Of a stretch of DNA of 64,000 nt, positions 26,723 through 34,305 are shown in pieces. A program made the position numbers and the translations under genes. The stretch's first letter is position 1; each line of letters begins with the position of its first letter. The DNA lies in contig CP121690.1 of assembly GCA_038396605.1 (NCBI GenBank), positions 62,001 to 126,000 of the forward strand. The letters run 5' to 3'. A model generated the notes under the pieces. The model did no database searches. It saw nothing but the letters and a program-made list of their open reading frames with translations, and was not told the DNA's origin. The DNA comes from Eubacteriales bacterium mix99 (lineage in GTDB: Bacteria > Bacillota > Clostridia > Caldicoprobacterales > DTU083).

Positions 26723-28033
26723 TCATTTTTTGTACTTGCCGACAACCCGTCTGCCGATGGAATCATATAGAACCGGTGCCTTTTCCGCATCCTCCAGACG
26801 GTAACAGTTTCTGCCGTCCAGGATAATGGGAGTGCGCATCCGCTCCGCATACCCGGACAGACTGAAGTCTGCGATCTCCGGCCATTCCGTAAAGATGAAG
26901 CAGATATCCGTATCGTTCAGTGCTTCTTCCATGGATTCGCAATAGGTGATCCCGTCGGGGTAAAGCCTGCGGAAGGAGTCCATGCCGATGGGATCCCAGG
27001 CCCGGATATCCATGCCGTCCTCCAGCAGGATCGGTATATTGGAAAGAGAGGGAGCCTCCCGCAAATCATCCGTGCCCGGCTTGAACGTCAGGCCCAGAGC
27101 CGCTGCCTTCAGCCCGTTAAAATCTTCATAATACTGTCTGGCCTTCTTGATCAGCTTGATCTTCTGATTTTCATTGACCTCAATGGCTGCCTTCACCGTT
27201 TTCAATTCATAATCATGAAAACTGGCCAACCAGTGAAGGGCCCTGGTATCCTTTGGAAAGCAGGAACCGCCGTATCCGATACCGGGTTTCAGGAATCGGC
27301 TTCCGATCCGGGGATCCATGCCCATGCCGGTGACCACATCATCCACGTTGGCACCGATCACGTCACAGACATTGGCGATTTCATTGATATAGGACACCTT
27401 CAGGGCAAGGAAATCATTGGATGCGTATTTTATCATTTCCGCACTCCTGCGGTCCGTGACAACCAGAGGCCGGTCAAAGTTCCGATAAACATCCCGCAGA
27501 ACCTTTTCTGCCTGTGGGGATTCCACTCCAATCACAATCCGGGAAGCGTGCAAGGTATCCCTCACTGCCGTACCCTGGGCCAGAAACTCCGGATTGGAAG
27601 CCACTTCAATATTCAGGCCGTCCCTGACGCGTTCCTTCAGAAGTCTCTCAATCCGATCATTGGTTCCTATGGGAACAGTGGATTTGATCACAACCAGGGA
27701 ATCCTGCTCCACGCTTTTCGCAATCTGCCCTGCCACTTCATAGACATATTTCAGGTTGGCGGAACCGTCCTTTTTCTCCGGAGTGCCGACACCGATGAAG
27801 ATGACCTTCGCAATCCGGTAGGCATTTTGATAATCTGTGGTAAAGGTCAGCCGTTCCCGGTTCTTTTTCATCAATTCCTCCAGTCCCGGCTCATAGATAG
27901 GGGATTTCCCGGATTCCATTTTCCGGACTTTTTCCTCATCAATATCAACGCATACCACGTCATGTCCCATCTCTGCCAGGCATACACCGGTAACCAGCCC
28001 GACATATCCGGTTCCTGCAACTGCAATTTTCAT
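26723..28033 (-). CDS. ugd: UDP-glucose 6-dehydrogenase
   Basis: NAD-dependent four-electron oxidation of UDP-glucose to UDP-glucuronate, a precursor for acidic capsule or teichuronic-type polymers. The 436-residue protein is full length: Rossmann motif MKIAVAGTGYVGL at the start, STVPIGT, ASNPEFLAQGTA, the central-domain KYASNDFLALKVSYINEIAN, the catalytic GGSCFPKD (Cys near 258) and a C-terminal UDP-binding domain with GLTFKPGTDDLREAPS. The ATG at 28033 gives the classic MKIAV start with GAAGG nine bases upstream; an ATG three codons earlier is also possible. It forms a single-gene unit, with no exopolysaccharide genes next to it in the window. It could also act on UDP-ManNAc-like substrates, but the sequence favours UDP-glucose. 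Confidence 0.92.
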   Translation of the reverse strand: MKIAVAGTGYVGLVTGVCLAEMGHDVVCVDIDEEKVRKMESGKSPIYEPGLEELMKKNRERLTFTTDYQNAYRIAKVIFIGVGTPEKKDGSANLKYVYEVAGQIAKSVEQDSLVVIKSTVPIGTNDRIERLLKERVRDGLNIEVASNPEFLAQGTAVRDTLHASRIVIGVESPQAEKVLRDVYRNFDRPLVVTDRRSAEMIKYASNDFLALKVSYINEIANVCDVIGANVDDVVTGMGMDPRIGSRFLKPGIGYGGSCFPKDTRALHWLASFHDYELKTVKAAIEVNENQKIKLIKKARQYYEDFNGLKAAALGLTFKPGTDDLREAPSLSNIPILLEDGMDIRAWDPIGMDSFRRLYPDGITYCESMEEALNDTDICFIFTEWPEIADFSLSGYAERMRTPIILDGRNCYRLEDAEKAPVLYDSIGRRVVGKYKK

Positions 28034-28240
28034 AAGCATCATCCTTCGTTTCCCTTAAATTTGGACTGCTGCCGTCCGGAACCCTGTCCCGGCCCAAACC
28101 GGTCATCAAAACAGAACCGAAGTTCCTGCAAAGCAGCCATTCCCGCAAAATACGACATATTGTTCCCGTATGTACTAGGATATCAGATTCCGGACGTTTT
28201 ATGAAGTACAATATTTTACATTTGTTATTCAAATACGGCA

Positions 28241-28269
28241 TTGATAAGACGGATTGGGATTGGTATAAT
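28241..28269 (+). promoter_or_regulatory. Sigma-A-type promoter for the methyltransferase gene
   Basis: TTGATA at 28241-28246 and a perfect TATAAT at 28264-28269 with a 17-base spacer. The expected start of transcription is near 28276, a few bases before the ACAGGAGG ribosome binding site of the gene at 28288, so the 5' leader is very short. Confidence 0.8.
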
Positions 28270-28287
28270 AAGGCGAACAGGAGGAAC

Positions 28288-29172
28288 ATGAAATTGTTTT
28301 TAGCAGAGAACTGGAAAGATTATGAACTGATCGATACCGGAGACGGGGAAAAGCTGGAGCGTTGGGGAAGGTTTGTATTGCGGCGCCCGGATCCCCAGGT
28401 GATCTGGCCCAGGGCATCCGATGACAAGTTCTGGAACATTGCCCATGCCCGCTATCACAGAAGCAATACGGGCGGCGGTTCCTGGGAGTATTTTTCGAAA
28501 CTCCCGGAGCAATGGGGGATTTCCTGGGAAAATCTGACCTTTCATGTAAAGCCCATGGGGTTCAAGCATACCGGAGTGTTTCCGGAACAGGCCGTTAACT
28601 GGGAATGGATCATGAAAAAAATAAAGCACAGCAGCCGCCCTGTCCGGGTGCTGAATCTGTTTGCCTATACGGGCTGCGCCAGCGCTGCCGCAGCCTGCGC
28701 CGGCGCGGAAGAGGTCTGTCATGTGGATGCGGCAAAGGGAATGGTCACCTGGGCAAAGGAAAATCTTCGGTTGTCCGGACTGGCAAACCGGAGAGTCCGC
28801 TTCCTTGTGGATGACGCTGTAAAGTTCGTACAGCGGGAAATACGCAGGGGCCGACAGTATGACGCAGTGATCATGGATCCTCCTTCCTATGGAAGAGGTC
28901 CCGGGGGAGAAGTCTGGAAAATCGAAAACAAACTGTATGGTCTGATCGAGCTTTGCAGAAAGGTGCTCTCCCCCCACCCTCTGTTCTTTCTGATTAACTC
29001 CTATACCACTGGCCTGGCGCCTACCGTTCTGTACAACCTCCTGACCCTTTCCATGAAAAAGGAATATGGAGGAGCCGTCACATCCGATGAGGTGGGACTG
29101 CCCATTACCCGTTCGGGACTGATCCTGCCATGCGGAGCGTCCGGACGCTGGGAAGCGGAGGCGGAAAAATGA
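28288..29172 (+). CDS. Class I SAM-dependent methyltransferase, probable 23S rRNA cytosine-C5 methyltransferase (RlmI/RlmK-like)
   Basis: A 294-residue SAM-dependent methyltransferase of the COG1092 group. It lacks the N-terminal PUA domain of RlmI and begins MKLFLAENWKDYELIDTGDGEKLERWG. The SAM-binding motif is VLNLFAYTGCASAAAACAGA, followed by VDAAKGMVTWAKENLRLSGL and the catalytic-type motif MDPPSYGRGPGGEVWKIE. Residues 1-75 contain WGRFVLRRPDPQVIWPR, typical of the short clostridial members. The ATG at 28288 follows AGGAGG; the longer upstream frame has none and includes the promoter. The gene ends ATGA-overlapping with the pseudouridine synthase gene, so the two RNA-modification genes are translationally coupled. 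The exact target base is inferred only from the family. Confidence 0.82.
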   Translation: MKLFLAENWKDYELIDTGDGEKLERWGRFVLRRPDPQVIWPRASDDKFWNIAHARYHRSNTGGGSWEYFSKLPEQWGISWENLTFHVKPMGFKHTGVFPEQAVNWEWIMKKIKHSSRPVRVLNLFAYTGCASAAAACAGAEEVCHVDAAKGMVTWAKENLRLSGLANRRVRFLVDDAVKFVQREIRRGRQYDAVIMDPPSYGRGPGGEVWKIENKLYGLIELCRKVLSPHPLFFLINSYTTGLAPTVLYNLLTLSMKKEYGGAVTSDEVGLPITRSGLILPCGASGRWEAEAEK

Positions 29173-29906
29173 GCCAAACCGTCTTCTCTCCCCCGATCCC
29201 TGTATTATACGAGGACAATCATCTTCTGGTCGTGGAAAAGCCGGTGAATATGCCATCACAGGGAGACGCATCCGGCGATCCGGATCTTTTGTCCCTTCTG
29301 AAGCAGGATATCAAAATCCGGTATCAGAAGCCGGGCAATGTCTATCTGGGGCTGGTGCATCGTCTGGACCGGCCGGCAGGCGGAGTCATGGTCTTTGCCA
29401 GAACCTCCAAGGCCGCCGCCCGCCTTTCGGACCAGATCCGGACCCGTGCATTCGGGAAAGTCTACCTGGCAGTGGTCCGTGGTACACCAGGGGACAAAAA
29501 AGGGCGGCTGGAACATTGTCTGCAAAAAGACAGGACAACCAACATCGTGCGGACGGTATCCCCGTCCGTTTCCGGAAGCAAACGGGCCGTTCTGGACTAT
29601 CAGGTGCAGGACAGCAAGGGGATTCAAACAGGGGATTCCTGCAATCCGGGTTCCCTTGCCCTGGTCCGCATCCGCCTTTGGACCGGACGCTCTCACCAGA
29701 TACGGGTTCAGTTTGCTGCCATCGGACACCCCCTTTACGGGGATCAGAAATATGGCGCTGATGTGAACTCTCCCGGGCAGCAAATGGCACTCTGGTCCCA
29801 TCAGCTTGTTTTCCGGCATCCGACAACAAAAAGGGAGATGGTATTTACCTCCCATCCCCCGGATGTTTTCCCATGGAATTTATTTGATCCCCGCAAGTCC
29901 CAATGA
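29169..29906 (+). CDS. RluA-family RNA pseudouridine synthase
   Basis: A 245-residue RNA-modifying enzyme that isomerises uridine to pseudouridine. It begins MSQTVFSPPIPVLYEDNHLLVVEKP, the standard opening of RluA-family members without an S4 domain. The catalytic motif is VHRLDRPAGG with Asp near 67, followed by ARTSKAAARLSDQIR, FGKVYLAVV, and the C-terminal TGRSHQIRVQFAAIGHPLYGD. The start ATG shares ATGA with the stop of the upstream methyltransferase gene and has GGAGG at eight bases. Length and lack of an S4 domain fit the RluA/RluC-like catalytic core. No terminator is seen in the 41 bases before the convergent gene at 29948. Confidence 0.9.
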   Translation: MSQTVFSPPIPVLYEDNHLLVVEKPVNMPSQGDASGDPDLLSLLKQDIKIRYQKPGNVYLGLVHRLDRPAGGVMVFARTSKAAARLSDQIRTRAFGKVYLAVVRGTPGDKKGRLEHCLQKDRTTNIVRTVSPSVSGSKRAVLDYQVQDSKGIQTGDSCNPGSLALVRIRLWTGRSHQIRVQFAAIGHPLYGDQKYGADVNSPGQQMALWSHQLVFRHPTTKREMVFTSHPPDVFPWNLFDPRKSQ

Positions 29907-29947
29907 ACCGGGATCCCAAGCCACAAAAGATCGGAATCAGATGGAAT

Positions 29948-30796
29948 TCAGATTTCCTTCAGAAGCTTCTTCAGGGAATCATAAGCCAGGGTAAACGCTT
30001 CTTCCCCCGTCAATTTCTTTCCGATCTTTCCTCCCTGTTCCAGATCGGAAAAGCCGACAAAATTGGTTAAATGAGGTTCCAGCGACAAATATCCATGATA
30101 TCCGCTTTCCTTCAGCTGCTTCAGGATCTCTTTCACATGACCGTCTCCGTAGCCTGCCGGAACCACAGTTCCGTCGCTCCATCGGGCGTCCTTGATATGA
30201 ACATACTCCACATAGGGCTTCAGCATCTCATATGCTTCCAGGGTATCCTGCCTGACCTGAACAAAATTGGCAAAGTCAAACACTGCCTTAAAATGATCGC
30301 CGTAAAAATTCTTCATGATTTCCAGACATTCCGGGGCCTTTTCCCCGTAAATATTCTTTTCATTCTCATGAAGCAGGATAACATCATTGGAAGCCGCATA
30401 ATCCACAAACTGCCCCAATCGCTCCAGAACCGCTTCCCTGTATGCAGTCCGCTCCTCTCCCTCCGGGATAAAGAAGCTGAATATCCGGATATAGGGAGTC
30501 TCCATCTCATGGGCAATCTCCACCGTGTGCTTAAACTGCTCCATATGCGGTGCAAAATCGTCCGCAATCCCAATTTTGCCGATCGGCGATCCCACCGCCG
30601 AAAGGCGAATCCCGCCTGCATCCAGACGTGACTTAATTTGTTTTACCTCTTTTATCGGATAGTCCACCAAATTTTTGGCGTCCGCCCTGCGCATTTCCAC
30701 ATGAGAAATTCCAAGCTTTTTCAGGACCTCCATCTGTTTGTCCAGCATCGGATCAATTTCATCTGCAAATCCGGTAATTGTAACACAATCTGCCAT
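29948..30796 (-). CDS. Sugar phosphate isomerase/epimerase family protein
   Basis: A 282-residue TIM barrel of the xylose isomerase-like superfamily. Visible segments are TITGFADEIDPMLDKQMEVLKKL, HVEMRRADAKNLVDYP, PYIRIFSFFIPEGE, ILLHENEKNIYG, KAVFDFANFVQ, YVHIKDARWSDG and GYLSLEPHL. Glu in HENE, Asp in FDFANF, His in VHIKDA and Glu in LSLEPH would hold the divalent metal. The ATG at 30796 follows GGAGGGG; the 18 upstream codons are unlikely to be translated. It is the second gene after a GHMP-family sugar kinase, with 43 bases between, so they are probably cotranscribed and act on the same sugar. The sugar cannot be named from sequence. It is only distantly similar to the barrel at 18025. 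Confidence 0.85.
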   Translation of the reverse strand: MADCVTITGFADEIDPMLDKQMEVLKKLGISHVEMRRADAKNLVDYPIKEVKQIKSRLDAGGIRLSAVGSPIGKIGIADDFAPHMEQFKHTVEIAHEMETPYIRIFSFFIPEGEERTAYREAVLERLGQFVDYAASNDVILLHENEKNIYGEKAPECLEIMKNFYGDHFKAVFDFANFVQVRQDTLEAYEMLKPYVEYVHIKDARWSDGTVVPAGYGDGHVKEILKQLKESGYHGYLSLEPHLTNFVGFSDLEQGGKIGKKLTGEEAFTLAYDSLKKLLKEI

Positions 30797-30839
30797 TTCC
30801 ACCCCTCCATCTGTTGTTCCCTTTATCTTTTTGTTTCCT

Positions 30840-31976
30840 TTATCTTTCATCTCTTTCCGGACTTGTTATCCCGGATCCGTCTTGTTCATCTGTGCCCCGG
30901 AGTACTTTTCCCGTTTTCTGTCTTTCTTCCTTTCGTGCCCCGCCGGTCTGCTCCTGCCAGATGGAAAGTCCCTGACGGGCAAGGATAATGGGAACAACCT
31001 GATAGCCTTTCCCCTCCAGGGCCCGGATCAGTCTGCGTTTTTTTACCATATCCCCATCGGTCAATGCGGTGACGGTCCCACCGTCTCCTCCCGCTCCGTT
31101 TACCTTACAGCCCAGCACATCAAATTCCCTGCAGACAGCTATCACTTCCTCAAAGGAATCGCACACCAGCTCCCGATGCATCCGGCGCTGAATCTCCGTA
31201 TTCTCATCCATGGTCCGGCCCAGTGCGGAAAGGTCTCCCGCAATCACCGCATTTCTTGCTTCCCGGGCCAGAATCCGCATGGCACAAAACAGCGGATCCT
31301 CCGAAGCATCCTGCCCCATTCTCCGGATGACTTTCTGATGTACTTTATCCGAATTGTGAGGCGCACCGATATAAATCAGCAAAAGGCATTGTCCCAGCTC
31401 CCACCATATCTGCTCCGGAAGGGACACAGGGGAAACAGATGCATAGGGATACCTTGGTATTTCAATATAACGGATCCCTCCATAGGCAGACGCCAGCTGA
31501 TCCTGTATGCCGCTTTGCTGCTTTAACTTTACCGTCTCCGCCTGATGAGCCAGCCTGGCCGCCTCTCCCGCAGACAAATGTCCTTCGTTCAAAGCATCCA
31601 GCCCGCCGATCAGGGCAACGGAAATGGCACTGGAAGTCCCCACCGAGGCTCCCGGAGGCATGGCAGAATAGACATTGATCTCCAAGGACATCTTTTCCGG
31701 TATGGGAATGCTTTCAATGGATGCATCAATCAACGGGTGTATCCCATATTGAATCCTGTTTGGAAATTGAGTATAACGGTAATCAAAATTCTCAAGATAA
31801 ACCCTGATTTCCGGTTCCCCGACTGTGGGGAAACACTTGATCTGAACCTCCGCACCGGGATACACGGCGATGCTGAAAACATTGCCGTACCTTGCAAACC
31901 AGGTATCCGTCCAGCCCCCGATATCACAGATTCGGGTCGGAGCATAAGAATGAATCGTTTTTATGGGATTTTCCAT
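30840..31976 (-). CDS. GHMP-family sugar kinase
   Basis: ATP-dependent small-molecule kinase of the GHMP superfamily, 378 residues. The N-terminal substrate strand reads APTRICDIGGWTDTWFARYGNVFSIAVYPG, the ATP motif is MPPGASVGTSSAISVAL (106-122) and the third motif is GCKVNGAGGDGGTVTALT (Gly-rich). The IGGWTDT opening resembles L-fucose, galactose and D-glycero-D-manno-heptose 7-phosphate kinases rather than mevalonate kinases, so phosphorylation of a sugar at C1 or C7 is likely. The C-terminal 30 residues are charged and low complexity (KEERQKTGKVLRG), unlike relatives. The ATG at 31976 follows GAGAGG. It is followed by the isomerase gene at 30796 and is divergent from the acyl-CoA synthetase unit. 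Confidence 0.85.
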   Translation of the reverse strand: MENPIKTIHSYAPTRICDIGGWTDTWFARYGNVFSIAVYPGAEVQIKCFPTVGEPEIRVYLENFDYRYTQFPNRIQYGIHPLIDASIESIPIPEKMSLEINVYSAMPPGASVGTSSAISVALIGGLDALNEGHLSAGEAARLAHQAETVKLKQQSGIQDQLASAYGGIRYIEIPRYPYASVSPVSLPEQIWWELGQCLLLIYIGAPHNSDKVHQKVIRRMGQDASEDPLFCAMRILAREARNAVIAGDLSALGRTMDENTEIQRRMHRELVCDSFEEVIAVCREFDVLGCKVNGAGGDGGTVTALTDGDMVKKRRLIRALEGKGYQVVPIILARQGLSIWQEQTGGARKEERQKTGKVLRGTDEQDGSGITSPERDER

Positions 31977-32144
31977 CTCTTTTGCCTCTCATATTAATAT
32001 TTGAATCATACCATGTTTCCCATGGAAAATCAAGGATTTCCCCTTCGTTTTCCCCTTCCGAAACCAGCCGGAAAGCGAAAATCATTTACCGGCGACTTTA
32101 CACCAGGCAAAAAATTTGTTAAAATGGTTGAAAATTGATTTATG

Positions 32145-32340
32145 GCCTGACAGGAAAACACGTCAAAAGCCGGATTCAGATTACCGGCTGCGGCAAACAG
32201 GCCTTTTGCCGCAATCACGGGAGGACATTCGTCTTGAAAGGATGTCGGAAAGCGGGTAGTGCTTGTATACCCATGAAGTGATGCCACGTAAGGGAACGCT
32301 TTCGTCTCTTGCAGGAGTGCAGTCAGACGAAAGCTTTTTT
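32145..32340 (+). ncRNA. Structured leader or small RNA upstream of the acyl-CoA synthetase gene, class not recognised
   Basis: The 443 bases between the GHMP kinase start and the acyl-CoA synthetase start hold no gene but show consecutive complementary segments on the plus strand: AGCCGG/CCGGCT (32168-32189 region), TGCGGCAAA/TTTGCCGCA (32189-32212 region), GACAT/ATGTC (32223-32245), GGGTA/TACCC (32255-32272 region), and then a strong terminator at 32298-32340. A weak promoter (TTGTTA, 17 bases, TTTATG) is at 32116-32144. Conserved-looking single-stranded links such as CGGAAAGCGGG lie between the stems. The layout is that of a transcription-attenuating leader (riboswitch-like) or a short terminated RNA. 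I compared it by memory with T-box, SAM, TPP, lysine, cobalamin, ZTP and guanidine leaders and found no match. Confidence 0.5.
32298..32340 (+). terminator. Intrinsic terminator in the acyl-CoA synthetase leader
   Basis: Perfect 10-base arms GCTTTCGTCT and AGACGAAAGC with a 17-base loop, followed by TTTTTTG. It lies about 80 bases before the start codon at 32420, so transcription of the gene from an upstream promoter must pass it. Three ATATATCA repeats (32372-32400) follow it. Confidence 0.85.
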
Positions 32341-32419
32341 GTTTTTCGAAGAAGCCTCTCCGGGATTCCGCAATATATCAGCATATATCAACAATATATC
32401 AAAAGTGAGGAGAATGATA

Positions 32420-34168
32420 ATGAGCCATTATATGGAAACGGAAACCGTCCAGGACAGTCCTCTGTATGACAACGCCGCCGGGACCGGAAAATACATATGG
32501 AAGCACGATATCCTGATCGATCTTACCTTTCCGCAGGTATTGGACCGTGTCACAGAGGAGTTTCCGGACCAATACGCCTTCCGTTATTCCACCCTGGACT
32601 ATATCAGGACCTATTCCGAATTCCGGGACGATGTGCATACTTTTGCCCGTTCCCTGATTGCTTTGGGTGTGGAACCGGGGGATCAGGTTGCCATCTGGGC
32701 CACCAATGTACCTCAATGGTTTATCACATTCTGGGCAACCACCATGATCGGAGCCAATCTTGTTACCGTCAATACCTCCTATAAAATCCGTGAAACCGAA
32801 TTTCTGCTCCGGCAGTCGGATACCCATACCTTGGTGATGATGGATGGCTTCAAGGACTCTGATTATATCAGCATCATGAAGGAGATCTGCCCCGAGCTGG
32901 AGACCGCGCCTTCCAGAGAACCTCTGCATACCAAACGCCTTCCCCGCCTTCGCAATATCATTACGGTGGAGTCCAGTCAGCCGGGATGCATCACCTGGGA
33001 GGAAGCCGTCTCCCTGGCAGAAAAGGTACCGGAGGAAGAGGCGGAACGCCGGGCAGACGCCATGGACAAGGATGATATCTGCAACATACAGTACACTTCC
33101 GGTACCACAGGCTTCCCCAAAGGCGTCATGCTTACTCACTATAATGTGGTAAACAACGGAAAATGCATCGGGGACTGTATGGATCTGTCCACAGCCGACC
33201 GCATGATGATACATGTACCGATGTTTCATTGTTTCGGGATGGTATTGGCCATGGTGGCTGCCATGACCCACGGCACAACCCTGTGTCCAATGCCCTATTT
33301 CTCGCCAAGAAGATCCCTGGCATGCATCAACAAGGAAAAAATTACCTGCTTTCACGGAGTCCCCACCATGTTCATCACCATGCTGGAGCATGAGAATTTT
33401 CCAAAAACCGATTTTTCCCATATGCGGACCGGCATCATGGCCGGCAGTCCCTGTCCCGCCAGGGTCATGCAGGACGTGGTGGATAAGATGAACATGAAGC
33501 AGATCACCATTGTATACGGTCAGACCGAATCCTCCCCCGGGTGCACGCAAAGCCGCGTGGACGATCCCCTGGATGTCCGGATCAATACGGTGGGGCGTCC
33601 GCTTCCCCAGGTGGAATGCAAAATTGTGGATACGAAAACCGGTGAAGACCTGCCGGACAATGTAGACGGGGAATTCGTCGCAAAAGGTTACAATATCATG
33701 AAGGGATATTACAACATGCCGGAAGCCACGGCTGCCGCAATTGACGAAAATGGATGGCTCCATACCGGGGACCTGGCCAGGCGGGACTCCAACGGGAATT
33801 ACATCATCACCGGAAGAATCAAGGATATGATCATTCGTGGCGGAGAAAACATTTACCCCAAGGAAATTGAGGACTTCATCTATACCCATCCCAAGATAAA
33901 GGACGTGCAGGTCATCGGCGTACCGGACAAGACATACGGCGAGGCAATCATGGCCTTTGTCATCCTGAAAAAGGGCGAGGAAATGACAGCAGAGGAAGTC
34001 AGGGAGTATGTCCGCTCCCATATGGCCAGGCAGAAAACGCCCAGGTACGTCAGCTTCGTAACGGAATTTCCAATGAATGCAGCAGGAAAAATACTGAAAT
34101 ATCAGATGCGGGAAGATGCCGCCAAAAAGCTGGGACTCCAATCCGATGACCAGATCATAATGGCATGA
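32420..34168 (+). CDS. Acyl-CoA synthetase (AMP-forming), FadD/medium-chain type
   Basis: Adenylate-forming ligase that activates fatty or other carboxylic acids to acyl-CoA through an acyl-AMP. The 582-residue protein is complete: P-loop-like YTSGTTGFPKGVMLTH at 225-240, MFHCFGMVLAMVAAMTHGTT, IVYGQTESSPGCTQS, the hinge GWLHTGDLARRDSNGNYIITGRIKDMIIRGGENIYPKEIE and the C-terminal catalytic lysine in MNAAGKILKYQMRE. The pattern fits the acyl-CoA synthetases of the FadD/YngI type rather than acetyl-CoA synthetase. The ATG at 32420 has GAGGAG seven bases upstream; MIM at 32414 is too close to it. A structured leader with a terminator precedes the gene, suggesting control by premature termination. 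Confidence 0.9.
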   Translation: MSHYMETETVQDSPLYDNAAGTGKYIWKHDILIDLTFPQVLDRVTEEFPDQYAFRYSTLDYIRTYSEFRDDVHTFARSLIALGVEPGDQVAIWATNVPQWFITFWATTMIGANLVTVNTSYKIRETEFLLRQSDTHTLVMMDGFKDSDYISIMKEICPELETAPSREPLHTKRLPRLRNIITVESSQPGCITWEEAVSLAEKVPEEEAERRADAMDKDDICNIQYTSGTTGFPKGVMLTHYNVVNNGKCIGDCMDLSTADRMMIHVPMFHCFGMVLAMVAAMTHGTTLCPMPYFSPRRSLACINKEKITCFHGVPTMFITMLEHENFPKTDFSHMRTGIMAGSPCPARVMQDVVDKMNMKQITIVYGQTESSPGCTQSRVDDPLDVRINTVGRPLPQVECKIVDTKTGEDLPDNVDGEFVAKGYNIMKGYYNMPEATAAAIDENGWLHTGDLARRDSNGNYIITGRIKDMIIRGGENIYPKEIEDFIYTHPKIKDVQVIGVPDKTYGEAIMAFVILKKGEEMTAEEVREYVRSHMARQKTPRYVSFVTEFPMNAAGKILKYQMREDAAKKLGLQSDDQIIMA

Positions 34169-34305
34169 TATTCCGGTACAGCCGGTATGGTATGATATTT
34201 CCGGCGGGTTCTTTGTCTCCTGTCTCCCCGCTGTCTCCCTTCTTGCATTGGGAGGGACATTGTGGTATTGTTTTCATGGCCGGCGACACAGAATAGGAGA
34301 ATATT

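Noticed and set aside
32274-32300. GATGCCACGTAAGGGAA in the leader, resembling the 3' part of a TPP riboswitch
   Set aside because: The obligatory 5' elements of the TPP aptamer (GGGGTGC and CTGAGA) are absent, so the similarity is not supported.
32399-34141. A 580-codon open frame antisense to the acyl-CoA synthetase gene
   Set aside because: The plus strand encodes a full-length, motif-complete enzyme; the antisense frame gives no recognisable domain and is a codon-usage shadow.
34169-34230. Repeated ATGATATT(T)CCGG segments after the acyl-CoA synthetase gene
   Set aside because: They form neither a good stem nor a T-run, so they do not support a terminator, and the direct repeat is short.
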